Source: Paulownia fortunei (taxonomy: Eukaryota; Streptophyta; Magnoliopsida; Lamiales; Paulowniaceae). Taken from it: DNA of 64,000 bases. A program made the translations under genes and the position numbers. The stretch is taken from positions 3,465,278-3,529,277 of the forward strand of contig CM033110.1 in NCBI GenBank assembly GCA_019321725.1. Reading direction: 5' to 3'. Positions within the stretch are counted from its first letter, which is position 1; every line of letters starts with the position of its first letter. Shown in pieces: positions 1 to 11,641 of the stretch. The notes under the pieces are model-generated. The model was not told the DNA's origin and made no database searches. It worked only from the letters and a program-made list of their open reading frames with translations.

Positions 1-492
1 GGTTATGTTTTTCATTGCAATTAATAAAAATATCACATAATCATTTATCATAATTTACTACAAATGATTAGAAATTCAAGATAATTACAGATCCAAAATC
101 TCTAATCTAGTTGTAGGGAGTTCTCAAACCCTATTTGATTGTGCACCCAAACAAAACAAAAAAATACCCATTAAGACCGTAAGCATATAAAAACATAAAC
201 AACTTCAATTGGAAAATTGATCAATAATATCAAACATTTAATTATAATAACACATGTCTAGAGCTTTGAAATCACCCTCAACCATGAAAGAAGTCTAGCC
301 TAACATGATAAAAAGTGATAAAAATTAAAACTAATAACATTGGGAGCCAAATAAACTTATTAATTGAAAAAGATAGTTGAGGTTGATGGTGGATTATGGA
401 TGTCTCTTCCTTCAAGCCTCTTCCACTTCGTCTTCCTTGATGCCCAAGACCCCAAGATTGCTTCTCAAATGTGTGCATGAATTTTAGAGAAT
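1..492 (-). repeat. LTR-like segment, inverted copy (left arm)
   Basis: Read on the minus strand, this segment matches 2772-3264 read on the plus strand almost end to end. Both carry the words gtcttgggcatcaaggaaga, ccataatccaccatcaacct and attattgatcaa, and both end near ttaattgcaat. By eye the identity is roughly 80-90 percent with small indels. A 66-codon open frame on the minus strand (278-478) lies inside and is shared in part with the right copy. It is probably not a real gene. The repeat probably extends past the left edge of the window. Confidence 0.8.
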
Positions 493-936
493 AAGTGTCT
501 CCATCATTTAAGCTCCCCTCCCCTTTTTAAAGATAAATGACCCATAAAAACCTTTCACTTTTCTTAGCTCTTCCAAAAAAAATTCTAAAAGAAACTTGAA
601 ATTCTTCCCATTTTTTTGTTTTTTTTTTTTGTTTTTTTTCTCATTTTTGTTGTGGACCAAGCATCTAATTGATTGTTTATCTTTTTCAATTTTCCGTTTT
701 ACTTTACTTCTTTTTGTTAGTTTAATTTAGTTTGTTTTCTTGTTATTTTTAGGTTTTATGTCATTGGAGGACTTAAAGCTAAAACTTGAGCAGATTCAGA
801 TTAAATTGAATATATCACTGCCACCAGTACCACCACTTCCAACTATACCTCCAATCTCGAGTTTGAAGCATTTCCTCCTACTTTTGAAACTCTTCATCAA
901 CCCAGAACTATTGAAATAACATATAATCATAGAATA

Positions 937-2690
937 TTGAAGGAGTTGGTTGTTCCCAATTTGGAGAATCAACCATTGTGTATCACGTATCCAAACTTGG
1001 AAGACGACTTTGAACTCAAATCCAAAATGATTCATCTTTTGCCCACATTTCATGGTTTTGCGGGTGAGGATCCAAATAAACACTTGAAGGAATTTCATGT
1101 TGTGTGTTCTAGTATGAAATCGGTAGGCATTTCAGAAGAAAATATCAAGCTCATTGTCTTTTCTTTTTCATTGGTGGATTAGGCAAATGAATGGTTTTAT
1201 TACCTACCATCTGGCACGATTGCCACATGGAACAAAATGCGAAGGGTGTTCCTTTAGAGGTATTTTCCAACATTCAAGGCAGGAGCATCCAGAAGAAATA
1301 TGTGGGATTCAACAATACAATGACGAATATCTCTATGAGTATTGGGAAAGATTTAAGAAGTTGTGCGCCATTTGTCCTCTTTATCAAATTAGTGATCAAC
1401 TTCTCATCCAATATTTATATGAGGGGTTTATGCCAATGGAAAGAAGCATGATTGATGTTGTAAGTGGAGAGGTTTTAGTTGACAAGACACCTGAGGCAAT
1501 AAGGAATCTAATTGCAAATATGGCTGCAAATTCTCAACAATTCATCACCCGCAACGATCCACCACCGCTGCATGAGAGTGTTAATGAGGTGAACGCATAA
1601 CTTCTTGAACAAAAGCTCTCACACCTCACCTCTTTAGTGTAACAAATGGATATAGAGCAACAAGTTAAAACATGTGGAGTATGTTGCATGGTATGGCATT
1701 TCACGGATATGTGTTCATCCCTCTAAGAAGGTTTTATGGAGCAAGCAAATGTGATTGGTAGTTTTCTGGATCAACCAAGGCAAAGATATAATCCTTTCTC
1801 TAACACTTATAATGAAAGATGGAAGGATCGTTCCAATTTGAGCCACAGGAACCAACAACAACCCACTTTATTTCAAATGTCAAACTGATCATCGAGTTTC
1901 TCTAATCGAATGTACAACCACCCTTCCAATCTACACAACAATCGAGTGCATCCTTGGAGAATCTCGTGAAAGCACTTGCTACCAACACTATATAATTTCA
2001 ACAAACCACAAACCCGTCTCCAACATATTGAGAATCAAGTGGGGCTAATGGTCACTAACTTAAGTCGATTGGAAATACAAGGATCGGGCAAGTTACCTTC
2101 CCAACCCATGGTGAATCCTAAAGAAAATTCAAGTGCCATACCTCTTAGAATTGGGAAGCAATTGAAATCTCCTAACTTGCCAATGAAAGGAGTATCCAAG
2201 AAAGTTGAGAATGGTGAGTCAAGCAATACCATCCCTTCCTTAGATGATTCTCACTCTCCTACTCATCTATCACCCATAGTCAAGGAGAATCCAAAGTCTG
2301 TAACCACTCCTAAACATCTCTCTCATACTTATGTAACACCTCCACCTTTTCCTAGCAGGTTAGCAAAGTTTAAGAAAGAGGAATAGAAAAATGAGATCCT
2401 TAAAACTTTTTGAAAAGTGGAGGTAAACATTCCTCTTCTTGATGCCATCAAGCAAATGCCTCACTATGCCAAATTTCTCAAGGAGCTATGCATTAATAAA
2501 TGAAAATTGAGAGGGGATGAAAACATAAGTGTAGGGAAAAATATTTTGGTGATTCTTCAAAAAAAACTCCCTCCAAAGTGTAAGGATCCAGGCACTTTCA
2601 CCATCCCTTGTACCAGTGGTAAGACTAGATTTAAAAAATGCATGTTAGATTTAAGAGCATCAATTAATGTTATGCCATATTTACACACTT
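937..2690 (+). pseudogene. Broken gag-protease polyprotein of a Ty3/gypsy element
   Basis: The retrotransposon gag domain is readable from about 937: a stretch around HGFAGEDPNKHLKEFHVVC is followed, after a stop at 1180-1182 and frame changes, by a segment rich in gag-like words up to 1600. A CX2CX4HX4C zinc knuckle (CGVC...H...C) is readable near 1670-1715. The pre-protease linker runs 1976-2386. From about 2410 to 2680 comes the protease region (CKDPGTFTIPC, then MLDLRASINVMPY), where the usual D-L-G-A active-site run reads D-L-R-A. Homology stops at about 2680 and LTR-like sequence follows at once, so everything after protease is missing. Several frameshifts and stops make this a pseudogene. 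Confidence 0.75.
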
Positions 2691-2771
2691 TACACACTTC
2701 ACAACAAATCACAACACCATCTCACACTTTTAACACACACTATCCTCTCAACACACACAAGAATTTTTCTC

Positions 2772-3264
2772 ACTCATTCTTTAGAATTCATACATATGTT
2801 TGGGAAGAAAACCTTAGGGGTCTTGGGCATCAAGGAAGACGAAGTGAAAGAGGCTTGGAGGAGAAGACATCCATAATCCACCATCAACCTCAACTATTTC
2901 TTCAATCAATAAGTTTTTTTGGCTCCTAATATTGTTAGTTTTAATTTCTTATAACTTTTTATCATTTTAGGCTAGACTTCTTTCTTAGTTGAGAGTGATT
3001 TCAAAACCCTAAATATGGGTTCTTATAACTAAATGTTTAATATTATTGATCAACTTTTCAATTGAAGTTGTTTATATTTTTCTATACTTAATGTCTTAAT
3101 GAGTATTTCTTGCTTTGTTTGGGGCGCAATCAAATTAGGTTTGAGAAATTCCTATAACTAGATTATAGATTTTGGATCCGTAGTTATCTTGAATTTATAA
3201 TCATGTGTAGTAAATTATGATTAATAATTATGAGATATTTTTGTTAATTGCAATAAAAAAATAT
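2772..3264 (+). repeat. LTR-like segment, direct copy (right arm)
   Basis: This segment is the inverted partner of 1-492. It is joined directly to the truncated protease. An open frame from 2507 therefore runs from protease into this non-homologous DNA and ends at 2929, a chimeric ORF without biological meaning. Downstream (3265-3715) the sequence continues as LTR or leader-like DNA not found in the left copy inside this window. Confidence 0.8.
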
Positions 3265-3725
3265 TACTTAAGTTAAATGACCCAAGTTTGTGTGGTTGTT
3301 GATTAGATCAATCTATTTTTTATTTTTTTAATGCATCCATTGAATTAAATTTAGAGACTTTGTTTTAGGTTGTTTGGTAGGTATGGAATTAAATAGAGAG
3401 TTTGTTCTATCTGACGAACAACTAAAGAAAGATCAGGGTAGTAGAGCTTGCTATTAACTATTGATAATTTCAATGACAAGTTGTTAATAATATTAATATG
3501 AAATTACAACTCATTGTTTAGTGGCGATGAAGGAAATCTCAGCCATCAACTCAATCCCCCAACCGTTTGTTGTTTATTTCTAGAGTTCACTTGTTAAGTC
3601 TTAGCCTTAGGTTAGTAATTTTGAAATTAAATTTTTTAGTTAGTGAATCGATAATAAATCGATTACTCTTGATCCTCGTGGGATCGACTCTTACTCACTC
3701 TATACTCGTTAAAAATTTATTAAAA

Positions 3726-4682
3726 AGTAATGTTTAAATTTGGTAGGCCTGTGACAACCGACCAGCTGGTCATCTATTGAGAGGCCCCAAGTGACTGTTA
3801 TATCTTGTAATGTTACAACTGCCTACCACTCAAAAATAAAAAATGTAAGTCTTAAGCTACCATCTCTCTACTAATGCGATGATCAACTGTCAATCAATAT
3901 TGAACTGTCAACATCTATAGACATCATAGAATCCCATATCATATAACATATTTATTAATTGCAAGAAAATACAGTGGGCTATTGTTGGTGAGTCTCCAAA
4001 GTGGTCCATCTGCGTGTTTGCCAACGAGTACCCTATCTGTATCTCCAATCAACTCATCCTTATATCGGTGATACGTCAGTCAAGATAAAACCATCATTTG
4101 TCATGGAACATAGATATAAATTATATCCATCTTACGATAATAACAATTGCATACAAACATTCAGATAAACTATCGTGCCAAGTAATATTAAAGCTATTAA
4201 CATACTACAATTGAAACAAAATCAAATAATTAAATATAAAAAAATTATCTCATCAAGTAATAAAATTTGAAATAACATAGTACAATTTAAATAGATGATA
4301 CACTTAGTCGCAAATATAAGTACAAGTAATTGTACATATGATGAATTTTACTTTCCTAAAATCCAAAACTAAGTTATTAGGAAATATTTTTAAGGAAAAT
4401 TGCATGTGCCTAGGGGGTAGTTTGATGTTGACCTCTACCTGTTTATTAATCTTAACTTAAAAGAATACATCCATTTTGATTATAAAAGTAAAGCATATAA
4501 ACAAGGAGTACAACTCCTTTACGAAGAGTATACAAAAACTAAAAACAAAGATTATTAATTCCAACACTCAAAGTACAAACATTGCAAAAACATCATATAC
4601 ATCACGAAGACGTCCTTTGTTGTGTCGCATTATTATGTTACCTCATAGGGCTTGCTATGTTACCTCTATAGGGGCCTGCTAT
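3726..4682. other. Intergenic AT-rich DNA, no gene recognised
   Basis: No coding frame with family resemblance is visible. The stretch separates the Ty3 derivative from the Mutator relic and may contain the decayed non-coding end of the latter. A short imperfect repeat with the word gcttgctatgttacctctat occurs near 4625-4685. Confidence 0.5.
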
Positions 4683-5400
4683 CTAGTACTCATTTGGGAT
4701 TCGAAAGAGGGATATCCAATAATCTTCATCTAATAACAGCTCAAACTTCTCTTTATATGTGTCTATGTAACAATGTATATTATAGTATGGTCTTATGAAT
4801 AGTGTAGCGTTAATCCCAAAATATCGGCATGCATATATTACATACAAGCAAGAAATTCCAAAGCGACTCTGATTACCGCATGAGCACTCATTGTCTTCAG
4901 CTTCACGACGTGGGTACAATTCTTATGTTTGTTAGTCAGCGTGTTATGACAAAAGTAGATTGCTTGGTGTGATCAAACTTTTATACCATATGCCCTATAG
5001 AGTGCTTTTGCGAAAGCTCATACTATTGAAATACTTTATCAGACTATTATCAATTGTTCTCCATCATTTTACGACCCTTTAACAGCTACTCAAGAGAATA
5101 TTAGAATATTATACAGAACGAGCGAATGTTGTGATTAGAAGCTGTTGAGCACTTTTCAATTTTACGTTAATATTCCATTAATGCACTCTAACATGTTTGT
5201 TGCTATAATGCCGTAGCACCATCCTCCATTGCGAGTAGAGTCTACTAAGACTTGTCAATATCCTCCAAGCATGCATAAGGATCCTTGTTGAGACTTTTGA
5301 TTTTTTCCATGGCGTGATCAATCTTTCTAGTCTAACACTCTACACCAGTTGTCTATACAAAATCCTTCAATTGGATACTCTTGAAGTGATAGAGGTAATG
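4683..5400 (-). pseudogene. Mutator-like (MULE) transposase relic with SWIM zinc finger
   Basis: On the minus strand, 4683-4919 encodes a C-terminal SWIM finger: CSCGNQSRFGISC, then YACRYFGIN and FIRPYYNIHCYIDTYKEKFE. This follows the CxC...GIPC.H pattern of plant MuDR transposases, but the expected histidine after the third cysteine appears changed (SCLYV). Further upstream on the same strand, pieces readable in different frames resemble the transposase core: AMEKIKSLNKDPYACLEDID (about 5240-5310) and WCYGIIATNMLECINGILT (about 5165-5225). In-frame stops and frameshifts separate the pieces, so the gene is dead. Terminal inverted repeats were not identified. Confidence 0.7.
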
Positions 5401-5456
5401 AATTAGGGATTTTAAACTGCTTGTACAGGAATATATATTTTTGCAAGATGTTAGAA

Positions 5457-5585
5457 AATTCACGTGTTAGAAAATCAGGAATATATTTTTGCAAGATGGC
5501 AAGCAATTTATAGCTTTGATTTTTGATATTGAATATATAAAAGCATCATTCAAATTATATTCCTGATTTTCTAACTCGTGAATTT
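5457..5585. repeat. Short inverted repeat (about 31-bp arms)
   Basis: The arms are 5457-5487 and 5553-5584. They share the words ttagaaaatcaggaatata and its reverse complement, with one or two mismatches, and are separated by about 65 bp. This could be a foldback insertion or a local inversion scar. Confidence 0.6.
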
Positions 5586-7195
5586 TTACAGAGATGTCAT
5601 ACTTAATCACTTCAGACAGTCAAAATTGAAGAATCTCAAAGTCATAATCAAATCAAAAGCAAAGATCATAAATACTTCAAAATCTCAAATCATTAAGAAT
5701 ACAGTCCCTCAATACAGCCATCAAAATCAATTATTCAACCATAAACAGTGGTACAAATTGCAAATAGATTCACACCACTTGGAAAACCTATTCTATTAGC
5801 CCTCTCCAAATTAACCCAAACTTCTAACATACTCTCCACAACATCAAATTCTCCAACTTGCATCTCATGCAAACAAAATACATCCCAATACCTTTTCAAT
5901 ATTTTGAAAATGATAATTTCCTTTCTGAATGCATCGTTGAAGGAAATTGAATCAATGAGCAAACACAGGATTCCTACAAACATGGCCAATTATATTTTTG
6001 ATGATAATTTTTTTCGGATCTACGAAGACACAATATACTGTGAAGATATCCTTCTTTCAACCAATTCCATTTACATCTAAAATAAACCATCGAAGAGAGC
6101 CCCAGCTAGCAATAATGAAGTAGGCTACCGTAAAATCCATATTAATTTCTTTATCACCTTACAAGATTGGGGCAATGGAAATCCATATGCCCACAAACAA
6201 ATTCCCAATACAATATCCCTCAATCTCTTACTATGATTGTGGTATGGTTGGACCAAATTCCTTTTAAAACAAAATTTAACAAATTCCTAGTCCTACTATT
6301 TTCTCCTTAACGCCAAACTCATAAATGATTCCCATAAAATTCCAAGTGGTTCCTTATATGGTGGAAACCTTTCAGACCCATACTAGACATGTTACCACCC
6401 CATGTGCAAGCAACACCCAATTATTTTTTCGAAAACTTGGTTGAACCACCGTAGTCCCATATTTGGGAAAGCATCTCCGAAGTTTACTAAAATTCTAACT
6501 TCAATTCAACTTGACTTGGATTTTCAAACTTCAACCAATATTCCAAACCACCATAATTGACCCAGATTAGACTATTTTCTCACTGGGATAAAAAGGCCAT
6601 GTCTAAATGATGGGATGGCATGACAACCTCAAATTTTAAAAAACCAGCTGTTTTTGAATGATACCAACAAAATCCACAATTCTGCAAATTGACAAGCACA
6701 TTGGGCAAATAGATCAATTGCAAGAACATCAAAGTGACAATATAAATGACCTTTTCTACACTAACCATGTATGGGTTTGTTTCCATTCCATTTAACATCG
6801 TCCAGGATATTTAGTGCTTCACAACTTGCAGTACCCTATACACTTTTATGTTTTCAATAACTGTGTATTAATTAGCACATGTCATGACAAATGTGCCCGC
6901 ATAATACAAATGATAAAAAAACATGGATTCTTTTTAAAAGAACCTTTAGACTCTGTAATGGCATGCCGACAACTACTTCATTTAGAAGCAAAAATGCAAG
7001 CTATATATGCAGAATGTAGAATGACATGTATGCATTATGTTGGAAGCAAATCTATGACAACTATAGTAAATGCTTAGAGCACGTATTAGTTCAACCGTTT
7101 TCGAACTGTCATGTTACGCGACATGTAGCAATTCATCTATTTTATACAGGATACTGATTACTAACAATTACTTGATTATTCTTAATTGCTTTCAG
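5586..7195. other. Degenerate DNA between MULE relic and transporter exon
   Basis: Several open frames of 70-110 codons exist (for example 5735-5989 minus and 6814-7077 plus), but none resembles a family I know and none has convincing splice or start context. The text looks like a decayed coding region on the minus strand, possibly of mobile-element origin. That cannot be decided by reading. Confidence 0.35.
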
Positions 7196-7495
7196 CTTGA
7201 TTTTGCCAATAATGTGTTGTTGAACATGGTGGTGACACTGTTGTTTGTGTTTCTACTGGACAACACTGTCCCAGGTAGCCAGCAAGAACAAGGAGTTCAG
7301 ACATGGTCACCTGCTGAAGATATAGACACCGATCCATCTTCACTTTCAGATTATAACTGGCCAAGTAAAGTCACTTGGTGTCTCCGTTGGGCATGTTTAG
7401 TGGTGCAGAGATGTGCAGATAGCCTGTCCACGAATTTTGGGAAATATTTGTGTTTAAGAGATCATCTTCTTGGTTATACTGAAGTATGTTCCTGA
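7196..7495 (+). CDS. Nucleobase-ascorbate transporter (NAT11/12-type), last exon only
   Basis: An intact splice acceptor (tgctttcag, ending 7195) opens a 99-codon frame ending at 7495. The start of the exon matches the last membrane segment and C-terminus of plant NAT11/NAT12 proteins: LDFANNVLL, NMVVTLLFVFLLDNTVPGS, then a cytosolic tail with WSPAEDIDTDPSSLSDYNWP. The last membrane segment is about two residues shorter than I remember for the family. Arginines expected after the PGS motif read glutamine (SQQEQGV). The final 35 or so residues after WCLRWA are not familiar. NAT proteins are multi-pass membrane carriers related to xanthine/uracil permeases. No other exon of the gene is recognisable between 1 and 7195. 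Either the upstream exons lie beyond the left edge across a transposon-filled intron, or this is an orphan fragment. The exon lies tail-to-tail with the U-box gene. Confidence 0.6.
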   Translation, partial: LDFANNVLLNMVVTLLFVFLLDNTVPGSQQEQGVQTWSPAEDIDTDPSSLSDYNWPSKVTWCLRWACLVVQRCADSLSTNFGKYLCLRDHLLGYTEVCS

Positions 7496-8159
7496 AATAA
7501 TAGATATGGCATAGATCCAAAGATATTTATACATTTCAAATTCTTGTCACAAAAATTTCACAACTCCGGAATTGCCAGATGGATGGCCATAGCATCTTTG
7601 TGTTGTAAACGATGGTCGTCCCATTTTTTTGGAGCAGTAGTTGGGTTAGCCATATTGCCATGTAATGTTGGCGTTCTTGTCTTTCTCCTTGTACAGTTAG
7701 AGTAGCACTAGTCAAGTCTTCTTTGTCATGTCTTGTTAGTTATTGTCACAATAGTTTCATTATGCAAGCCTTTTCAGCTAAGTGTTATCTACTTGAAACA
7801 AATTTCATATTAATGACAATCACAACCTATCTATTGACTTACGACGATCTCCTTTTATTCATGAAGTAAAGCACGAGACAAACATCTATCCTTGTAAAAG
7901 CAAGGAAGTTAGAAGAATATGATTTTACTCGGGGGCTAATCTTTCTATCTTGTTCTGATAATGGATAATGGATCACTTTGGAGCAAGTAGATTTTGTCTG
8001 GCTACATTCTGTACTCTATCTACAAGAAACTATCCACTCTCTTGCAATGTTTTGCAGCAGGGACTAAGGCCTGGAAATGGAGTCTGTTCTTAAGAGGGAT
8101 AACACCTTCAGTTCCTATCTTGCCTTCCAATTCTGTTCAAACTATGTACCCCATCATCC
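7496..8159. other. Likely 3' UTR region between two tail-to-tail genes
   Basis: No coding frame is supported. Base composition is less AT-rich than the intergenic DNA further right, as expected for the 3' untranslated sequence of the transporter exon (left part) and of the minus-strand U-box gene (right part, next to its stop at 8160-8162). Confidence 0.45.
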
Positions 8160-11100
8160 TCAAGTAGGTGTAGCCGATCTTTGATTTTGCCAATCCTGGA
8201 TTAGGGACCGCAGAGTGTGATTTGGGGTCAGGAGCTTGTGCTTTAGCCTTAAGTTAGTCATAGGTGATGTATCGTGTCCCGTTTTGAGCCACTCATCTAT
8301 GGCTTCCAATTCGTAAGAAAATCCATCTGCAGCAAGATGTGGATTCTGCATGACATCCTGCACACGAAGGAAGGTGGTAAGAATAAGGAAATAGTATGAT
8401 TTCTGTTGAAAATGACAAGATTCATGGGAAAAATTGTACATTCACAGAGTAGGTTAGACAGATGATAGTAACCTGATAGATGGGACAGAGGAATGCACTA
8501 GGTACGTTGCTCAAGTCTGCTACATCGATAGCCTCTTCAACAGACACAGGTAATTCACCATTGCCAACCAGCAGATCTGCCCTTTTCTTTACATCATTGA
8601 TCTCTCTCGTTGGCATTGCTGTAATGGACTCCTCAACTGTGCCATTGTTGGACAAACACCTCATTGCAATGCCACAAAGTTCCATAGCCAAATCCATTGG
8701 CCATTCCCCAGCCAAATGGTCTAAACCCCCAATGGCTGTAGCAGTGTCCATTGTTGCAGCCCAATTCTTGCCAGTCAGAAGCTGCAGCATTAAGTTTCCA
8801 AAAGCCTGGATATCTAAGTTGATATCAGGTTTATCATATGACCAAGGACCCTTCAAACCATTGATTTTTGCAACGTTATTCCGATCAAGGAGAATTTTGG
8901 AGGGTTTTAAGTTGCCATGAATAATTGGCTTGGGCTTGGCCTTGTGAAGAAAGCCTAGAGATGAGCACATTTCAGCTGCAATACGCACCCGAGCATGCCA
9001 ACTTAGAGACTGGTTATTTCTTTTACAGCTTCTTTCGGTTGAGAATAATGCATCGTACAGGCTGCCGTTGTGCATGTACTCATATACAATGCAGTTGAGC
9101 TGGGAGCAGAAGCCGATCATAGCTAGTACATTTGGGTGCCTTAATTGACTAAGAAGCTTCACCTAAAATAGGAAGATTTTCAGTTAGCATCACTTTCATC
9201 TACCATGTTTACTAGACTAAGTTCTGCAACTCTGTGCATGTACATAAGCTCTGTAGCCTGGTACTGGCAGAGCAACTGCAAAACACACGTAAAATGGTCT
9301 TCTATGATCTAAACGATTTTCATCAAGTAAACAAATAGTATGTCATGAGGCTTTACACATTACCTTGGTTGTGAAAGCTTCCAGGGATCGTGCATTCGCT
9401 GAATTATACATTTTAATTGCAACTGTTATATGATTGATTCGACCCCTATACATGTTAGTCCAACGACCAGCAGATTTCAGCCTCAAACGTTCCGAAAAGT
9501 CTTCAGTGGCTGCTATAATTTCTGCAGCAGAGAATTCTCTGAAATCAAAACCAGAGCCATTCAACTTTGATACTTTTCCTATTGCATCCTTTTCTTTACA
9601 GAACTCAATTCTGCGTTGTAAAACATCCCTATGCTTCCTCAATTGCTCGATTTCTTGAACCATATCAGCTCTTGTTCTCACTGTTTTTTCTAGCTGAACC
9701 TCAGCACGTGCTTTAGCAGAAGAGGACAGATGAAGTTTGTTTGAGAGTTCCTTCTGGAGTTCAAGAATTGAGTTAAGCTTACTTCTTTTCTCCTCCACTT
9801 CACTCTGAAGTTCATTTAAGTCTTCCTTTCTGCTGTCTAATTCTTTATCTAGATCAACGTGTTTCACGGCCTCTTCGTTTAGGCAGCCTTCAAGCTCCTC
9901 AGCCTATGGAAAACAGAACTTTTTTTAATGATGGAGTCACAAATCATTTTTGCACTTAGGAGTTGGAAGCACAAATTTACCCTGGAATTACATATACTAA
10001 TGGCCCATTCAGCTTTTTCACGCCTTTCCTTAGCAGCATTTGCTTGCTTTCTGTTCAACTGGATTGTATCTTGAGCATTTTGTATTCTGCATTTAAGAAC
10101 CTGACTTCTTTCTGCAGAATCCTGAGTATCATTTGGTAAAAAGAAAGAGAAGCAGTTGGAATTTCTTCAATAAAAAGAACGGCAATCGATTGAATTCGGA
10201 TGAATCAATTCCAGTCTTGAAAGTTTGCATCTAAACAGATAATAATTATGAGGAAAAAAAAAGTTTCCTTCTCACATTATCAGAAAGCAGAATATAGATT
10301 TACCATAGGACAGGATAAGAAATAGTACTTAGTTAAGCCATTGATACCTAAAAAAAGGAAGAGTCAAAAGAAAAATAAGTTGAGGAAGAAAAATTTCTGA
10401 AACACAAAATCTTTCTGCAGCTGCTCTAAACTAATTGTGTTAAGAGGGGGAAAAGTTAAAAAGTTGAAAGAATCTTAAGTCTAACCATATTTTCCGGTAT
10501 ACGTAGCTCTGTAGAATTCTCCTTTAAGATTGCAGTTGCCCCATTAATCTCTCCTTCATCTTCTTGTAAAGACAACAATTCATTTACATAGTGTTCAATC
10601 TCTTGACTACATTTCTCCCACCGATGAGGTGAACCATTGCTTCTTGATGAAGAAGGTGAATCAGGGGAATTATTGGCAGCATTCTCTGGGAACATCTTTC
10701 CTAGCCAATTCTTTATGCTATGATTCTTTTCTTTAAGCTTGGCAACCAAGAATCCTCTGTCATCCTCTACAAACCCTTCATCATTTTCTTCTCTTAGGAA
10801 AACTAATCTGCCTCCACATATTACAAACAGCTCACAGAAATCAGGCTTATGACGAAGAACATAAAATGATCCACTAATTGCAGTTCTTGATTTCCTACAT
10901 ACAGATCAATACCACAATAGAAACCACACAAACTCTGCAGTCAGAATTCAGAAGCAACAAAGTACTAAAGAAATATACCAAGCTTCATATGATGGGAAAA
11001 ATATCATACTAACAACGAGAGAATGTGAGAGTCTGCATACCATGATGAGGACTTCATGAGTGCAAATGACATGACTAATTTGGTTATCTGAAAACTTGAT

Positions 11101-11641
11101 ATCATTTCAACAATTTGCTTGTGTAAAGGCTGCTCATTTTTCTCAATTTTGATCACTTCTGCCTCAACCTATTAAGAAAAGATCACAACCCAATTCATTA
11201 TTAGTCCAAATAATTGCTTCAATCTACCTATCAAGACTCAAGTACAACAAAAATGAACTAATTCCAACCCTCCCACAAAAGGCTATGTACTGGGACAGGA
11301 TCCTGTCACTCATGGCTTCCTCAGTCTTTTCAAGAGCTTTTAGCTTCTCCTCACTCACAGAACTTGTAGGAAGTTTGCCAACTACATTCATAACACATAA
11401 ATTTGCCATATATATCCATTTGATCAAGAAAAATATGAAGAACATAAATGAATTCAAGCGCGATCTTAACAAGCTTACGCGGTGTGTAAACATAGTCTTT
11501 GCATATGCTATTTGCTGCATGGAGAATCACTATGCTGATTCCATGATTAGACCATTTTCTTAGTGTCCATTGCAAGGTGGAAAAACCATCATGCCAGTCT
11601 GTTCCAATGGCTACATACACTTTCTCAGGTTGAATCTCCAT
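8160..11641 (-). CDS. U-box domain protein with USP-like and degenerate kinase domains (PUB/RLCK-IX type)
   Basis: A complete eight-exon gene, read on the minus strand: 11641-11479, 11381-11269, 11168-11041, 10894-10486, 10121-9981, 9903-9364, 9162-8473, 8357-8160. All introns are GT-AG, phases agree, and the joined frame is 793 codons plus stop, a normal length for this class. Order of parts: USP-like N-terminal domain (starts VYVAIGTDWHDG, residues about 6-170), charged linker with a serine-rich patch, long coiled coil (about 272-430), kinase-like domain (about 437-690), C-terminal U-box (about 716-788). The U-box recruits an E2 and makes this a probable ubiquitin ligase. The kinase-like domain keeps the VAIK lysine. 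The catalytic loop reads HGNLKPSK instead of HRDLKPxN, the DFG site reads NGL, the glycine loop is poor and the activation segment is very short, so I infer a pseudokinase. The start is chosen because the USP-like domain begins at once. Confidence 0.9.

Larger units (their letters stand above)
1..3725 (+). mobile_element. Rearranged Ty3/gypsy (Tat/Athila-like) retrotransposon derivative
   Basis: The block holds a decayed gag-protease coding region (about 937-2690, plus strand) flanked by two LTR-like segments in opposite orientation (1-492 and 2772-3264). The right segment continues to about 3715 into a stretch around 3655-3710 containing ctcgtgggatcgactc. That motif is typical of the LTR 3' part or leader of Tat/Athila-type elements. 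No reverse transcriptase, RNase H or integrase is visible, so it cannot move by itself. The left edge is cut by the window, and the real element may continue leftwards. The family assignment rests on gag and protease motifs recalled from plant Ty3 elements. The inverted arrangement is seen directly. Confidence 0.75.

Noticed and set aside
2507..2929. 140-codon open frame on the plus strand
   Set aside because: It is a fusion of the protease remnant with LTR-like DNA; the second half matches the inverted arm at 1-492, not a protein family.
5735..5989. 84-codon minus-strand frame
   Set aside because: No family resemblance, no neighbouring exons and a weak start; possibly part of a decayed mobile element but not supportable.
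6814..7077. 87-codon plus-strand frame just before the NAT exon
   Set aside because: Tested as an upstream NAT exon; it shows no transporter motifs or hydrophobic segments and no suitable donor.
8480..8920. 146-codon plus-strand frame
   Set aside because: It is the antisense shadow of exon 7 of the U-box gene.
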